Assembly (NCBI GenBank): GCA_037074765.1
Contig: JBAMDO010000024.1
Coordinates: forward strand, 295,242 to 359,241
Direction of reading: 5' to 3'
DNA: 64,000 bases
Origin: Mansonella perstans
Lineage: Eukaryota > Nematoda > Chromadorea > Rhabditida > Onchocercidae
The notes under the pieces were generated by a model, which saw nothing but the letters and a program-made list of their open reading frames with translations, made no database searches and was not told the origin of the DNA. Numbering within the stretch: position 1 is the stretch's first letter; each line of letters starts with the position of its first letter. Positions 42,501-55,332 of the stretch are shown here, one piece after another. Position numbers and translations under genes: made by a program.

Positions 42501-44214
42501 TTACTTCGTTACAATTCATTGTTTGATTTTTTTAATTGTTTTATTTTTTCATTTTTTTTTTTAAATTCACTTTTGCAGATGTAAAATTATTTTCATGTTT
42601 AAGAAATTTTTTAAATATATATTAAAAATAAAGTCATTTTTAGCAGTTAGTAATTTAAAATGTCACTTCATCTGGTGTGAAATTGACGTGGGCAAGTAAA
42701 ACAATTTCATTTAGTGCGAAATTGACGTACGTAAGTAAAACAATTCGCATTTGTATTCCAAGCATCAAAAAAATGAAAGCGAAAATTAGTTTAATTCAAA
42801 TTAGTTTAAAGTGGCGACGAAATTATTCCTTATTCCGAAATTTACTCATCGAATTAATTAGTAATGAGTAGTTAAAATCGAACAATTACAAATCAATTAG
42901 TGATAAGTAGTTAAGATTAAACGATTCTAAATTAATTAGTAATGAATAGTTAGAACTGATTAATAATGAACAATAAGAATTAATTCAAAGTGAGAATTAA
43001 TTAATTTAAAATGATTATATAAGTTTATACTTTAGCACATGTGCTATTTTATTTTTGGAAAACGTAAATACGTCAAAATACGTCAGTATGATTGTTAATT
43101 TAACATTTTCACGCATATTAATTGAATTATTGATCAAATATACGAAACGAATCAATTTCAATTTCTATATTAATAGAAAATCTTTCATTGATAACACATC
43201 ATTCTTTAACTGACAACATATCAATCTTTAGTTGACAACATATTTAATTTATAACATATCACATATGGGATGCTTATTATTAGCTTATTATCTATCTCTC
43301 TATCAATCTGTAGCTTCAAATATTACATTTTTTTTCCAGAATGAGAATTTACGTAAACATCCCATCACGTAGTATTTCATAAATAATAAATTATCGAATC
43401 AATTTTTTTGCTTAATTTTTACTCATTTTTTTAAAGCTTTTAAATTTATGAACTTTTGTTTACACATTTGTTGGAGAAGAAAAGGAAAAAAACTTTTTGA
43501 ACTTTTTGAAAAAAATCATTAATTTTGAGAGAAGGAAGAGAAAAAAATCATGCAAATAATTAATTAATTTGAAAATTAGTTTTTAAATTTCAATAAACAA
43601 TTTGAAAATGTAATCAAACAATAAATTTGCAAAATTTATTTCAGAACAAATTGATTTTGTTTGCAATGTAATGGTAGATATAAATGAATTGGGCAATTTT
43701 GAAAAAGTTAAAAGTAAACAAAACACTAGCGAATACCTTATTGTTGAACATTAATTTATTGTTAACATTAATTTTCTCTTTCAATTTTTTTTTCTTTTTA
43801 TCTTCTTGCTTGAATAAAGTTCATCACGAATTCTACGCAAAATATTGATCACGTATCTTTTTATCTGCATGTATTACTAATGTCATTAAAAAAGAAATAA
43901 TTATAATATATTTGAATGAAATGACTTAGTCATGATTACGTAACTCAAGAAAATGATTCGGAATGATTATGTAATTAAGTGAAATGATTAGGAATGACTA
44001 CGTGATTCAGAAATTCGGAGAGAGTAAAATTTTTTTTTTTCAACAGCCATTATTGTAAAAGTTATAAGATATAATTGAGAAGGCTTTAAAAGAGCTTAAG
44101 AAGACTATAAACCCAAACGTAGATGAAGATATTTAGATTAGAGTTAGTCGAGCGATTCAGCAGCGTTCTGACAAACTATTTTAGCAAATATTGCCGAATA
44201 ATGATAGTGATAGT

Positions 44215-44476
44215 AACAAATTAAATAACAATAACAGCAACAACCGCAATAATGATAATAGTTATGATAATAATTGTAATAATAGTGATAATAATATTAA
44301 TAATAATAACAATGACAATACTAATAACAACAGTGACAATAACAAATATAATAATAAAAATAACAATAATAATAATAGTGAAATAATCATAACAATAAAT
44401 GATGAAGGCAATAGTCCCAATAATAATAACAATAATAATAATAATAATAACAGTAATATTAATAATAATAGTAATG

Positions 44477-44546
<70 letters not shown>

Positions 44547-44575
44547 TAATAATAATAATTGATACTAATAATATA
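44215..44575. repeat. AAT trinucleotide tract
   Basis: The tract is mostly AAT/AAC with scattered GAT and AGT, becoming a pure AAT run at the right end. On the + strand it reads as poly-Asn with Asp and Ser (123 codons from 44191). No splice signals or unique sequence flank it, so it is treated as simple repeat. Confidence 0.85.
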
Positions 44576-46659
44576 ATGATAATGATAATTTGCTTTTAAA
44601 TGTTGAGAAAAAAAAATAGTGATTAGAGGAAAATTTGCTGGAAATCTGGAAATGTCTCAAAAGCTTTCTTCATTTGCAATTCAAATAGATAGCTGAAAGA
44701 GGCGCAAACTATTTGTCTAAACTGATGCTTAACAATTATCGCAGATCGTTTCATGCTGCAGGAATGTATCAAAATGGCATATTCTGGAAATGTTTCACAA
44801 AAAAAAAAAAAAGAAAAAAAGAAAAAAAAAGTAAGAAGCAAAAAATTCAATTAAAAAAAAATGATAAGATTAAAAGAATGTCTGTGCTTTCTTTTAGAAA
44901 AAAAATTTCCACAAATTTTTGCCATTAAAATGTCTGAAAAAAATTCAGTTTTGAAAAAAAAACTACTGATGCATAAATTTGATCATTTAACGAGTAAATT
45001 TATCATTGAACAATTTAATTACTTATACCACACGAAAACTCAATTATTTATCATATTAAACAATATATGTTATTGATATTGATAATGATATGATATGATA
45101 ATGATTTTTTGCTATTAGGCAGTAGGCAGAAAAAAAGATGGAGGAAAAATTAAAAAACTAAATAGTGATAGAAAAGAAATAAACAATTGTTAAAATAGTA
45201 TGATATCGATGAGCGGTTTAAGATTAAAACATTTTAACGAATGAAGTGAATTAAGCATAAAAAATGTTTTTGCTTATTAAACAATGTGATATTATTTATC
45301 ATTGCTATTAAGTTAAATTAAAGAACTGTCATAATGAAATTTGAATCAATAAAATTCACATATTTATTTTAAAGACAAATGAAGAAGAGGAAGAAAAAGG
45401 TTGAGAAAGCAGGACAGAGAAGGAGAGATGGAGAAAGTGCGAAGAAAAAAGAGAGAAAGATTTGTAAATATCATGGAATCATCAAATATAATTGATCATT
45501 TTAAATTAATAAATCATAATTTTTTTCTATTTGCTCTTCGCATTGAATAATTTTATTTCTTTTAAAAATTCAATTAAAATAATTTGAAATTTTGCATAAA
45601 TTCGTTTTAGTCAAGAAAAAGATTCGATAAAACTAGAGAAAAAGGGTGCATGTATGTATGTGTGTGTATGTTTGTGTGCCTGTGAGAGAGAGAGAGAGAG
45701 AGAAGAAAAAAAACAAACTTTTAATATGTAAACTTATTTTTCTTCATTTTCAAATTAATTAATGAAATTTGTCAGTAATAAAGTAAAGTCCCGAAAGATG
45801 AAGGGGTGTTTTCGAGTTTTTTACCGAAATTCCAAATTTTTAAAAAAGATTTTGAAATTTAAATTTAGTGCATCATTTATTTTTAGTTATAATTGATTTG
45901 AAAAATCTCATATAATGCTTAAGCAAAAAATGCAATTGCCGTCGATGTGATATGAAATCTATTGTAATAAAATGGAATTGTCATTTGATAAAAATTGTCA
46001 TTTGTCAACTAAAATGATATGGTCATTTTATTCGAATGCATATATGTGAATTAAAACATTTTAATCAAATAAAATTCCAATTAATAATTTTGCATGAATT
46101 GTACTTACAAAATTTATAAACTTTCCATTTTCCTTCGGTTTTTGTTTTTAAATTATTTGCTGTGCTAATTATGTACTTGTACAATTTTTTTTTGTATATT
46201 TTGCAATTTTAATTAGTGAATCTTAATTAATAAATCATTAGTAAGTCGCTAATGTATCATTAATCGGTAATTATAAATTATTAATTATAAGCCAATTGTA
46301 AACATTATTTGGCTAAAAATGTTATAAAACTGCAAATTAGTAAATCATTAATTAGTAAGTGATCAGAATGCAATTAGTGAATTATTAATACATTATGAAT
46401 TTGTATTTCATTTGATTCGTAAATTATGTATTTTCACTTTCAGCTGTAACAATGAGTTTTGATGATCATTGCTATAAATGTCTAAAATTTGGCTACTGCA
46501 TGAATACTATTCATATTGGTCATCATTATTGGTCATTGTATTATATTGCTCATAATAGTAATTCGACTATGATTCAATTATAGCTCACAAACTGAAGTTA
46601 CTAAGGAGCTTACTAAGCAGTGGAATAATCAAACTGAATGATTGAATTGATTATAATGT

Positions 46660-47190
46660 GGAATTATTGGATTTTACTTCGGTAAAATAACACGCCAAAT
46701 GACGGTCATTATATTGATCGTTACGTTATTATTCATTATGGTCATTTGAGGGAAATCATTTAAGACACACAAATGAAGTGTAAACAATTCCAGGATTTTA
46801 CTTCGGCAAAATATCACGCAAAATGACCTCCATTATGTTAGTCATTATGGTCATTTGAGGGCAATCATTTAAGATTCACAAACTGAAATAATCAATATAA
46901 GCTAAGCATAGGAATAATTATAGTGAATTATTGAATTAGTTATAAGTGAATTTATTGGATTTTACTTCAACAAAATATCACGCAAAATGACCGTCATTAT
47001 ATTGATCATTATGTTCATTTGAGGGAAATCATTTAAGACTCACAAATTGAAATAATTAATATAGGCTAAGCAATGGACTAATTAAACTGAATAATTGAAT
47101 TGTTTATAAAGTGAAATTTAAACAATTGTAGGATTTTGCTTTAGTAAAATATTATGTCAAACGACCTTATGAAATACCTAAATATTATGT
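46660..47190. repeat. four degenerate copies of a 120-170-bp unit
   Basis: Copies begin near 46669, 46793, 46958 and 47131 with 'ggattttacttcggtaaaat', followed by 'atcacgcaaaatgaccgtca', 'ttattat.ttgatcatta' and 'catttgagggaaatcattta'. The unequal spacing shows internal indels. The repeat is within the RME-1 first intron. Confidence 0.75.
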
Positions 47191-49901
47191 CAAATAACCT
47201 CAGTGAAATATCTAACGTGTAATGGTAAGTGCTATTTTCGCGCATTTCAAAACTCTACGATCATTTTATTCGATCTTTCACAGTTGATTGTAAATTTCCA
47301 GATTTTTTTTTCCTGTCAAAAAAAACAAATTAAAATAATTGTCGCATCAAATTCATTCAAATATGCTATCTTCTTAATAATTGCTCAATCAACGTATTAG
47401 AAAAAAAAATCCGGATTTTTTATTGCGAGCGCAATAATTCTTTTTCTCAACCATAGATGATGACCACAATCAATTTTTGTTGACCAATAAATCAACAATT
47501 TTTGTGTAACCAATAAATTTTCAAGAAAAAAGTTTTGGAAAAAACTCTGAAAAAAAAAGAAAAAACAATTTAAAGATTTAAAAATCGATTGAAATTTAAC
47601 ATATTGTTATTTGTTTTCACTATAAATTCTAGGCAATGAATTTTTGTCTACTTTTATCAATAACAGAAATTTAACTATGAAACAGGATATTATCAAAAAT
47701 TGCTATTTCCGGGAAAAATTGCTACTTCCGAAAAAATTGCTCATCTACAGTGATAATTTTATGAAATGCGAAAACAAATGGATTCATATGAAGAGTGAAA
47801 ATAGCAAAGGAATTTTTACACAGATTTTATTAACTTAAAACAATGTATATTTAAAAAGCCAAAAAAAAACAACTGCCAATATAAGAGTTTTGATTGATCA
47901 GTGAATTAAAAATGAAATACTAATTGGTTAGTGAAGTAAAAGTGAAATATTGATTGATTAGTGAAGCAAAAGTGAAATATTGATTGATCAGTGGAGTGAA
48001 AGTGAAGTATTGATTGATTACGACTGCTTATAAGAAAATAAATGAATGAAATGAAAATTTTTATGATGATATTTCAAAAAAATTTAAACATTGAGAAGAA
48101 TTTTTGTGTCAGGGAAATCAACAAAAGGAATCGTGTGCAACACGTTACAAATGATTGCTAGCTAATTTATTCATAATAACTTTCGCTCAATAACTGCTTC
48201 ATTCCATTTGTAAATTAACTTAATAATTATTGTGATTTGAATAGGGAAGAGAGGGAAATCGAAAGAGAAAATTTTTTTTTTTTTTGGGAAAATCATTAAT
48301 TCAATTTAAATTTTCAATTAATTATATGATGTAATACTTTGATGAATCATTCTCAAGCAAAAAATGAATTTCAGAGAGCAATGATCAATTTTTTCAGTTC
48401 TTGTACTATTTGATTACTTTAATTAAATAAACTATAAATTTTAATTATATTTCAATTCATTCAGAACTCTTTTATACTTTCAGCTTTTTTTTCTTCAGAA
48501 AGACTAGACAGCATATTTAATTTTAACAAAAAAAATTTGACAAAAAAAAAGAAAAAACGCGAATTTAATTTTTTTTTCGATGTTTTTTCGAACACTCCAT
48601 GATAAAAAAGAAACCTCTAAGCTCTTTGGTGTTCCGATAAAAGAAAAAAACAAAAAGAAAAAAAAGAAAAATTTTTTTAGGAAAGTAATTTATGAAAGTT
48701 AGAAATGAATTGATAAATAACAGGAAAGAAGAAGAGATTATCGACCTTTTACTGTCACAGCAAAAAAAAAATTGAAGCTGAAAAGAAAAAAAATTAAATT
48801 GTCGCAACAAAAAAAAAAAAAATAAATTACAATAAATTATTGTTTAATAAAAGAGGAAAAATTGAAAAATTGCCTAGACAATTAAATTGGAGGAGTAAAT
48901 TAAATTTTTCATCAAATGCTAAAATTAAAATTTTTTTTCATATGCTTATTAAATCAATAGATTTATCAAATCAATATATTTGCTGAATCAATAGATTCAT
49001 TAAGTGAACGACTGCTATTAAACCAGCCAATAGGTGTACTGAATCAATAAGCTTCTTTAATCAATAAATTTACGAAATCAATAAGTTTATTAAATTAAAG
49101 ACTTTAGAAAATTTGAAATATCGAAATACGATTATTAAATAAAATACAATTATGCAAACAAACATCAGCCTATTTATAAATCTTATCTAACTAAAAATCA
49201 AAGTGAACCTATCCTTCATATAATAATTAATTAATTAATCTTTTAAGAAGGACAAATTTAAATAATTAATCTTCCAACAAAAACTGAATGTATCATTACG
49301 TGTAAAAATGAAGATGAAAAAAACTTTTAAACTAATCAAAAATATAGACAAAATAAAAAAAATATCAAGCAAAATTTTCATTTTTTTGTTAGTTTTAAGA
49401 AGGCAGAAATTTTTTTTTTGGAGTATCAAAATTACCAAAAATTTATTTTAAATTAAATAATTTTTCAATTAAAATGATAAAAATATCATAATGCTAATAT
49501 ATATATATATATATATATATACAGATGTCATTAACTTATTACATTGTACAAATAGTTTGAAATGTAAGCCAAGCTGTATTCCACATAAAAAAAAAAAAAA
49601 AAAAAAAAAAACAATTATCAAATTACATATAAATATGAATCAATAATTATAATCAAAATATTTTTGGAAATGTGAAAATAAATTGTATAGGAGGGAGAAA
49701 GAAAAAAAGAAAAGAAGAAAATTATTTGAAATTAAAGTTTTAAATTTAAATTGAAACTTTTTGTGGGAAAAAATCAAAATCAATACATAATATTTGATGG
49801 ATTTTACGTTCCAACTGATCAAAAAAAAAGTGAAAAAGAGCATTTTGTCACAGATAAAAATTCATGAACAAATATTAACAAAGTTGATGAATGATTTAAA
49901 G

Positions 49902-49903
<2 letters not shown>

Positions 49904-49935
<32 letters not shown>

Positions 49936-50070
49936 AAACACATATATACACACAATGCACACATGCAAACACCACCATACACACATATTATACATACACA
50001 CACATACACACAAACACACTTACAAACATCATAGAAACACGCACAAACACACACACATATACAAATACAT
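49904..50070. repeat. CA microsatellite
   Basis: A clean CA run at 49904-49932 is followed by degenerate ACACAT/ACAAAC sequence. Confidence 0.85.
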
Positions 50071-50874
50071 GTATCTATAGAGTAAATGGTGAAAAATGAA
50101 GGAAACTTTTGAAGGAAATTTTAAAATTTCCAAATTTGATAAAATACCACTAGCAACGATTAGTGTCATAACAGAGTTCACTTCGCCACATCTTTCCTTT
50201 CACATAAATTTACGATATTTCATTTTTCATTCTTCGCTTCCTTCTTAACTTCATTTCCTTCCTTTCCACCCTCTTCTTTTCTTTTTTTCTGACCAAATTT
50301 TCATTTTTTAAAGAAAAAAGAAGAAGGGAATGAAATATAATGAAATTTGTGCAACTAAAGATTTTTTACCTTTTAAGAGAGTGTCTTTGTTAAAAAATTA
50401 TGCATTTCTTAAAATTTAAAAAATTTTTTCCCAAAGTTAAAATCACAAAAGGTGATTTGAAAAAATAAATATAAAATTAAAATTGAAATTATAAAAAAAA
50501 AGCGACATAAAAAAAATTTAGTGGGAAAAAGAAATTTGATATATACAAAAAAAGAAACTTACATTATATTTGAAATGATAAATATAAATGACATTGGTCG
50601 TGATGTTTGATAGATTAAAAAATTGTTCGCAGCCATAGATGTCACGATAAGGTAAACAAAACACGGGTAAAAATGATATTTGATGAAACCAGTTGGTATT
50701 TCTTTCTTTTTTTTAATTGCTCTTTTAAAAAATTATCAAATGTGTTTTATTCAATGAAGGACAAATTCAGTTAAGAGAGGGAAAAGTTTTATATATATGT
50801 AATTTACTATATGTTCTATGAAATCACAAAAAATAGGATAAAAATTTAATGTGACAAATATTTTAAAAATGTTT

Positions 50875-51175
50875 GAAACAAACAAACAAATGAACAAACA
50901 AATGAAACAAACAAAACAAGCAAACGAAACAAATAAGCAAACAAACAAACAAAACAAACAAGCGAACAATTAAACGAAGAAATAAACAAACAAACAAATG
51001 AACAAACAAATAAAACAAACAGGCAAACAAATAACAAACAAGCAAAAAAAACAGATAAGCAAGCAAACAAACAAATGGGTAAACAAACAGGCGAAAAAAA
51101 TGACAAGCAAATAAAACAAGCAAGCAAACAATTAGATAAACAAATAAACAAACAAGCAAACAAGCAAATAAATGT
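50875..51175. repeat. AAAC/AACA tetranucleotide tract
   Basis: Three hundred bases of 'aaacaaacaaa' with G and T substitutions give Cys/Leu/Phe-rich spurious ORFs on the - strand. Confidence 0.85.
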
Positions 51176-54100
51176 TTCAGTGACAATAAAATTTTTTTGT
51201 TGAAAAATATTCAAACAAAAAAAGTAAATATGCAATTTGATTAAATTTGGACGGAATTAAAAACAAAAAAATATTTTAATTCAAGAAATTTCACTGGAAA
51301 ATAATGAATACATTTGATAATTTTTTGTAGTTTAAGCTGATTTTTGATTGGTTTTCGAGATTTTATGATAAGTAAAATTTGATGTAAAATCTTTTTAAAA
51401 AAACTCGCTTGCTAGGATTTTTATCGTAATGAATTCGAAAAAACGAATTTCCGGAGATATTATGAATAAATTTCTGCTGTTTCAAATTTTGTCCTGCGTG
51501 AATGAATGAATAATCAATTTAATTTTGTTTTATTAATTGGAATTAAGCATAATCGTTAAGTGGTAATTATTCTATCAATTCGTTTAGCAGTTCAAATAAA
51601 TTATACAAATTTAGTATGTTAATCGAACAGTACAAATTCATTCTAATTCATTTCAATTTATTTCAATGCTAACATTTCAGTGCAAAATTAAATTTTAAAG
51701 CAAAGTTAAAATTTTTATTTGTAATTACTAAGCTATACTAATTAAGCAATAATTTTTCAACTAACTCAATTGTATAAATTAAGCGATAGTTAGGAATTCA
51801 GAAATTTGAAAATTAACAATGATTCAGTAGGTGAATGAATCTTTTAACGTTTATTTTTTAATTTATACAACAAAAATAAACATATCGCAAAATCACAAAT
51901 AACCGTTTTCTGAAATTCATCAAACAAAATCGGCTATGAATGAAAATGAAATTAAACCAATATCACTATAATGTCAAAAAGAAAGAAGAAAAAAATTTAC
52001 TATTTAATACCAGCTATTTTATAAAACGGAGCCTAATTTACCACATTCCATCAGAATTACTTCTTTTTAAATCTTTTGTTATTTGACATCATATAAAATG
52101 ATAGTTCATAATTTCGTATGACAGATTTCTAATATCTTAAATTTTTCCAAAATTCAGTGGCACATATTTCGGTTTTTTTTTTTTTTTAATTTCTTTTTCA
52201 TCTACAAAAAAAAGTCAGTATTGAATGTGATAGTTCAATGAGCTGTATTCGAAGCAATTCAAATTTGTCACCATATGTTGGCTAAGCAAATGTCACACAA
52301 TAAGGACTTGTAATTCATTCATTTTTCTTTTTTTACTAATGCAACAAATATTTTCTTTTCCCATTTTAACAAAACATCTTTCATAACAATCGAAATGTAT
52401 TAGAACATACATTTTTAAAAACTTAAAATTTTAAAACTAGCAATAATTAATAAATCATAGGAGAAGGACAGAAAGGCAGCAGTGTGGAGCCATTAAACAT
52501 TGCAATAAGGGATCATTAAATATTGACAATTAGTGAAAAATAAATCGATAAATGATTTATGATAATTACTAATCATGAAAATCATCATCAGCAATACAAA
52601 GTCATTATCTAAACAACTGTAACTTTTTTATCAGAACTTTATCGTCATCAATTCTGATGAAAAGTTAAAATTAATTTTTATCAGAACGATATACATACTC
52701 AAAAAAAAAAAAAAAATTGATTTGATAATTTCAATCAATTATTTCATTTTGTAATCAATCAATTATTTCAATTTGTAATCAGTCAGTTTTTTCTATCACT
52801 AATTTATAAGTTTATTTTTGTATATATGTTTGTCTTTCAATATTTGTCAACAATTTTCAGTTAACGAACATGAAAACTTTAATAAAACTTTAAAAGTATT
52901 ATTGATTTATTATTTGTAAAAAAAATATATCATTATTCTTGACTTTATTGCATGCATTTCAAATACTTAATGGGAGGAAGATTTTACATCATTGAATATT
53001 TCAAATCAATATTACAAAAATAAAATATTTCAAAGTATTAACATTTTGAAATTATTATTGAAATTTTTTTTACAGACAGACTTTTTTTCTTTTTTCTTTT
53101 TATTGTTGTCACCGATTAAAGCATTTTAATTGATGTTTACAGGAGACATTCGAAATCAATTTAATTATAGGTATTGAAATTCTGAAACATCACTTTAATT
53201 ATAGCTATTGAAATTTGGAAATTAGAAAAAGCATTGAATTTTGAATTTCAAATAATTTTACAAAAAAATATTCCCATCGTAAAAGGCAGCAACAATTTTT
53301 CAATAATACAATTTTTTTCAAATTCAGGTCAATGATTAATTCACTGTAATAACTATATTCATCGCAATACTAAAAAAATTTAATTAAAATTGATCAGAAA
53401 AATTAGTTCACTGAAAAAAACACACATGTCTGGATGTGCATACATGTATACATATATAAACACACATACACAAACATTTACAAATATTTTCTAAAATAGA
53501 TACGGCAAATATTGAAACTTTTTTTACTAAATATTTTCTAATTTTCAATAACCAATAAAATTTGTTTATGTTTATTTGTGTGTGTGTGTGTATGTGTATA
53601 TGTGTATGTAGTGTATATATATGTATACATTATGTACATGTAGAACGACTGGCTTGTCGAAATTCGAAAAAAATCTGAAAAATCTTATGATATTTGCTAG
53701 ATTAAGTGATTTTAACTTATCAGCTTAACTGAATAAAATCAAAACTCTAAACGATCACTGGCAAAAAAAAAATCAACATTTTAGCAGCCAAAAAAAAGTG
53801 GCGTTTGATAATGTTAGTAATAATTGATAGTGATAATATTGCAATAACACAATCATTGATAACCTTGTCAGGCGCAAGAAATATATTAAATCAATGATAA
53901 CTTCATCATGCATTGAAACTTCTATTTTTCAAAAAAAAGGAAAATTTTCATAACTTATGTCATAATTTATGTCAGTTAATGAGTGGGATGATGTTATGAT
54001 TGATGTTATGATAAGTTACATAAATTGTTATGAATTTGGATGAATGACGCATTACAGTGTGTATATAAATGACGTAAATAAGTAGGTGTGTGATAGACAA

Positions 54101-55098
54101 TTTTGCACATTTAAAATTTTGAAAAAAATTTTTTTTTAAATTTAAAATTTTGATTTTATACATTGAATTTTGCAATAAAAAAAAGGACGCATAAAAGAAT
54201 CAGCAGAAAAAAAACAAAAACGATTAATTCAAACTTTGAGTAATCGATACAACTTTCCAGATGCAATTTCATATGAAATTTACGTGAAGTATAAAATTAA
54301 AGCAATCCTAATTTTTCAAGTGAATGCTATTTCGTATGCGATTTACGTGAAATTTTACGTAAAATTGAAGCAAATTTTTTACACACCAAAAAATTTTCTT
54401 AAAATTGCCAACTCAAGCATTCTTTCAAAGTTTTTGTACTTTTCCCTTCTTCTTTTTCTTTTTTCTCTTCTTCTTCTTAAACAATAAATTCTTTCGTTTT
54501 TTGTTTCTTTTTTCTTTTTCCTTTTAAATTTTTTTTTCTTTACTTTAAAAGAGTTTTTAATTTCCAAAAACAAAATTCAAATGAGGCGAAATGTTTGTTG
54601 AAATGTTTGAAAATTTGTAAAAATGATATATTTTAGTAACATAAAAAAATAAATTACGAATTATTTTTTGTCATTTTTATTTTTCCAAATTTTTTTTTCT
54701 AATTTTTTTTTCCTAATTCTCGTCTGTATATATATATATGATGAATAAGTATTTGAGTAATTAAATATGAATTCAATCAGAAGAATGAAATGTAAAAATG
54801 TGAATCCTGAAGTAGAAAAGAGTAAGCGAGTAAGAAATGATAATATGATTAATAGCAGTTTCATCTGATACAAGGATCAAGGTGAAAGTGCAAATTGCTA
54901 TGCTTAAAATAGAAATTTTAATTTTTAACTTCAAATCAACCAATGTTGCTTTTTGCTTTTTTTTTGTGACTGTAATTTATCATTATCTATGAAAATATGC
55001 AAATCCTGAAAATATTATTGCTCTTCCATTATTCCTAAAATTAATGAAACAAATTACTGCAGTAATCTTGCAAAAATTAATGATAGCAGTAAATAAAA

Positions 55099-55144
55099 TA
55101 AGAGAGAGAGAGAGAGATAGAGAGAGAGAGTGTGTGTGTGTGTG
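55099..55144. repeat. GA then GT dinucleotide run
   Basis: A GA tract runs directly into a GT tract next to the long-isoform exon of RME-1. It is about 70 bases past its splice donor, so intronic. Confidence 0.8.
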
Positions 55145-55211
55145 ACAGAAATGACGAAAGAGGTTTTCAATTTAAAAATTCAATTAACAGCTCAAAAACG
55201 AAAAATCTTAC

Positions 55212-55314
55212 CAGCTAAGAGAAAAGTCGAAAAACGACGAAGAAACTTTTTGTTTCGCTTGGCTAATACCAATTCTTGATTTACTTGTTTACGATGGCCA
55301 AATCGCATAGCCAT
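55212..55314 (-). CDS. rme-1: upstream coding exon of the long RME-1 isoform
   Basis: ATG at 55314 opens MAMRFGHRKQVNQELVLAKR, then a basic, hydrophobic stretch ending in LLAG, and stops at a perfect donor (CTG|GTAAGA) in phase 1. Joined to the acceptor at 39595 (TTTCAG|GCAGC), the frame continues through 12 more residues (STLVGHIRPRK) into MFSWIGG of the core form, giving 598 residues. The 39513-39595 exon is open upstream of its ATG exactly to that acceptor, which supports real splicing. The 5' edge at 55332 is TTTTTTTACAG, a site for either a 5'-UTR intron or spliced-leader addition. The intron spans 39596-55211. Confidence 0.7.
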
Positions 55315-55332
55315 AAATTTCTTCAATTAATT

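Larger units (their letters stand above)
39596..55211. other. 15.6-kb first intron of RME-1, packed with minor repeats
   Basis: No independent gene could be supported inside it. It is mostly AT-rich DNA carrying many short tandem repeats (main ones listed separately). Others include a 45-bp unit twice at 42662-42750, a ~50-bp unit three times at 42840-42975, a ~40-bp unit three times at 43905-44010, a 30-bp unit about four times at 47890-48025, and 'aatcaataagttt' repeats at 48940-49090. It also has an AT run (49497-49522), a 25-base A run (49587-49611), and a two-copy 'gaaatttacgtgaa' repeat at 54260-54360. A less AT-rich patch at 41880-42320 has an exon-like - strand stretch, but no chain. 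Confidence 0.5.

Noticed and set aside
44191..44562. Poly-Asn ORF of 123 codons
   Set aside because: It is an AAT trinucleotide tract. There are no flanking exons, and the equally open neighbouring frame reads poly-Ile.
50751..51235. Cys/Leu/Phe-rich ORFs on the - strand
   Set aside because: Produced by an AAAC-type tetranucleotide repeat; all three frames are similarly open.
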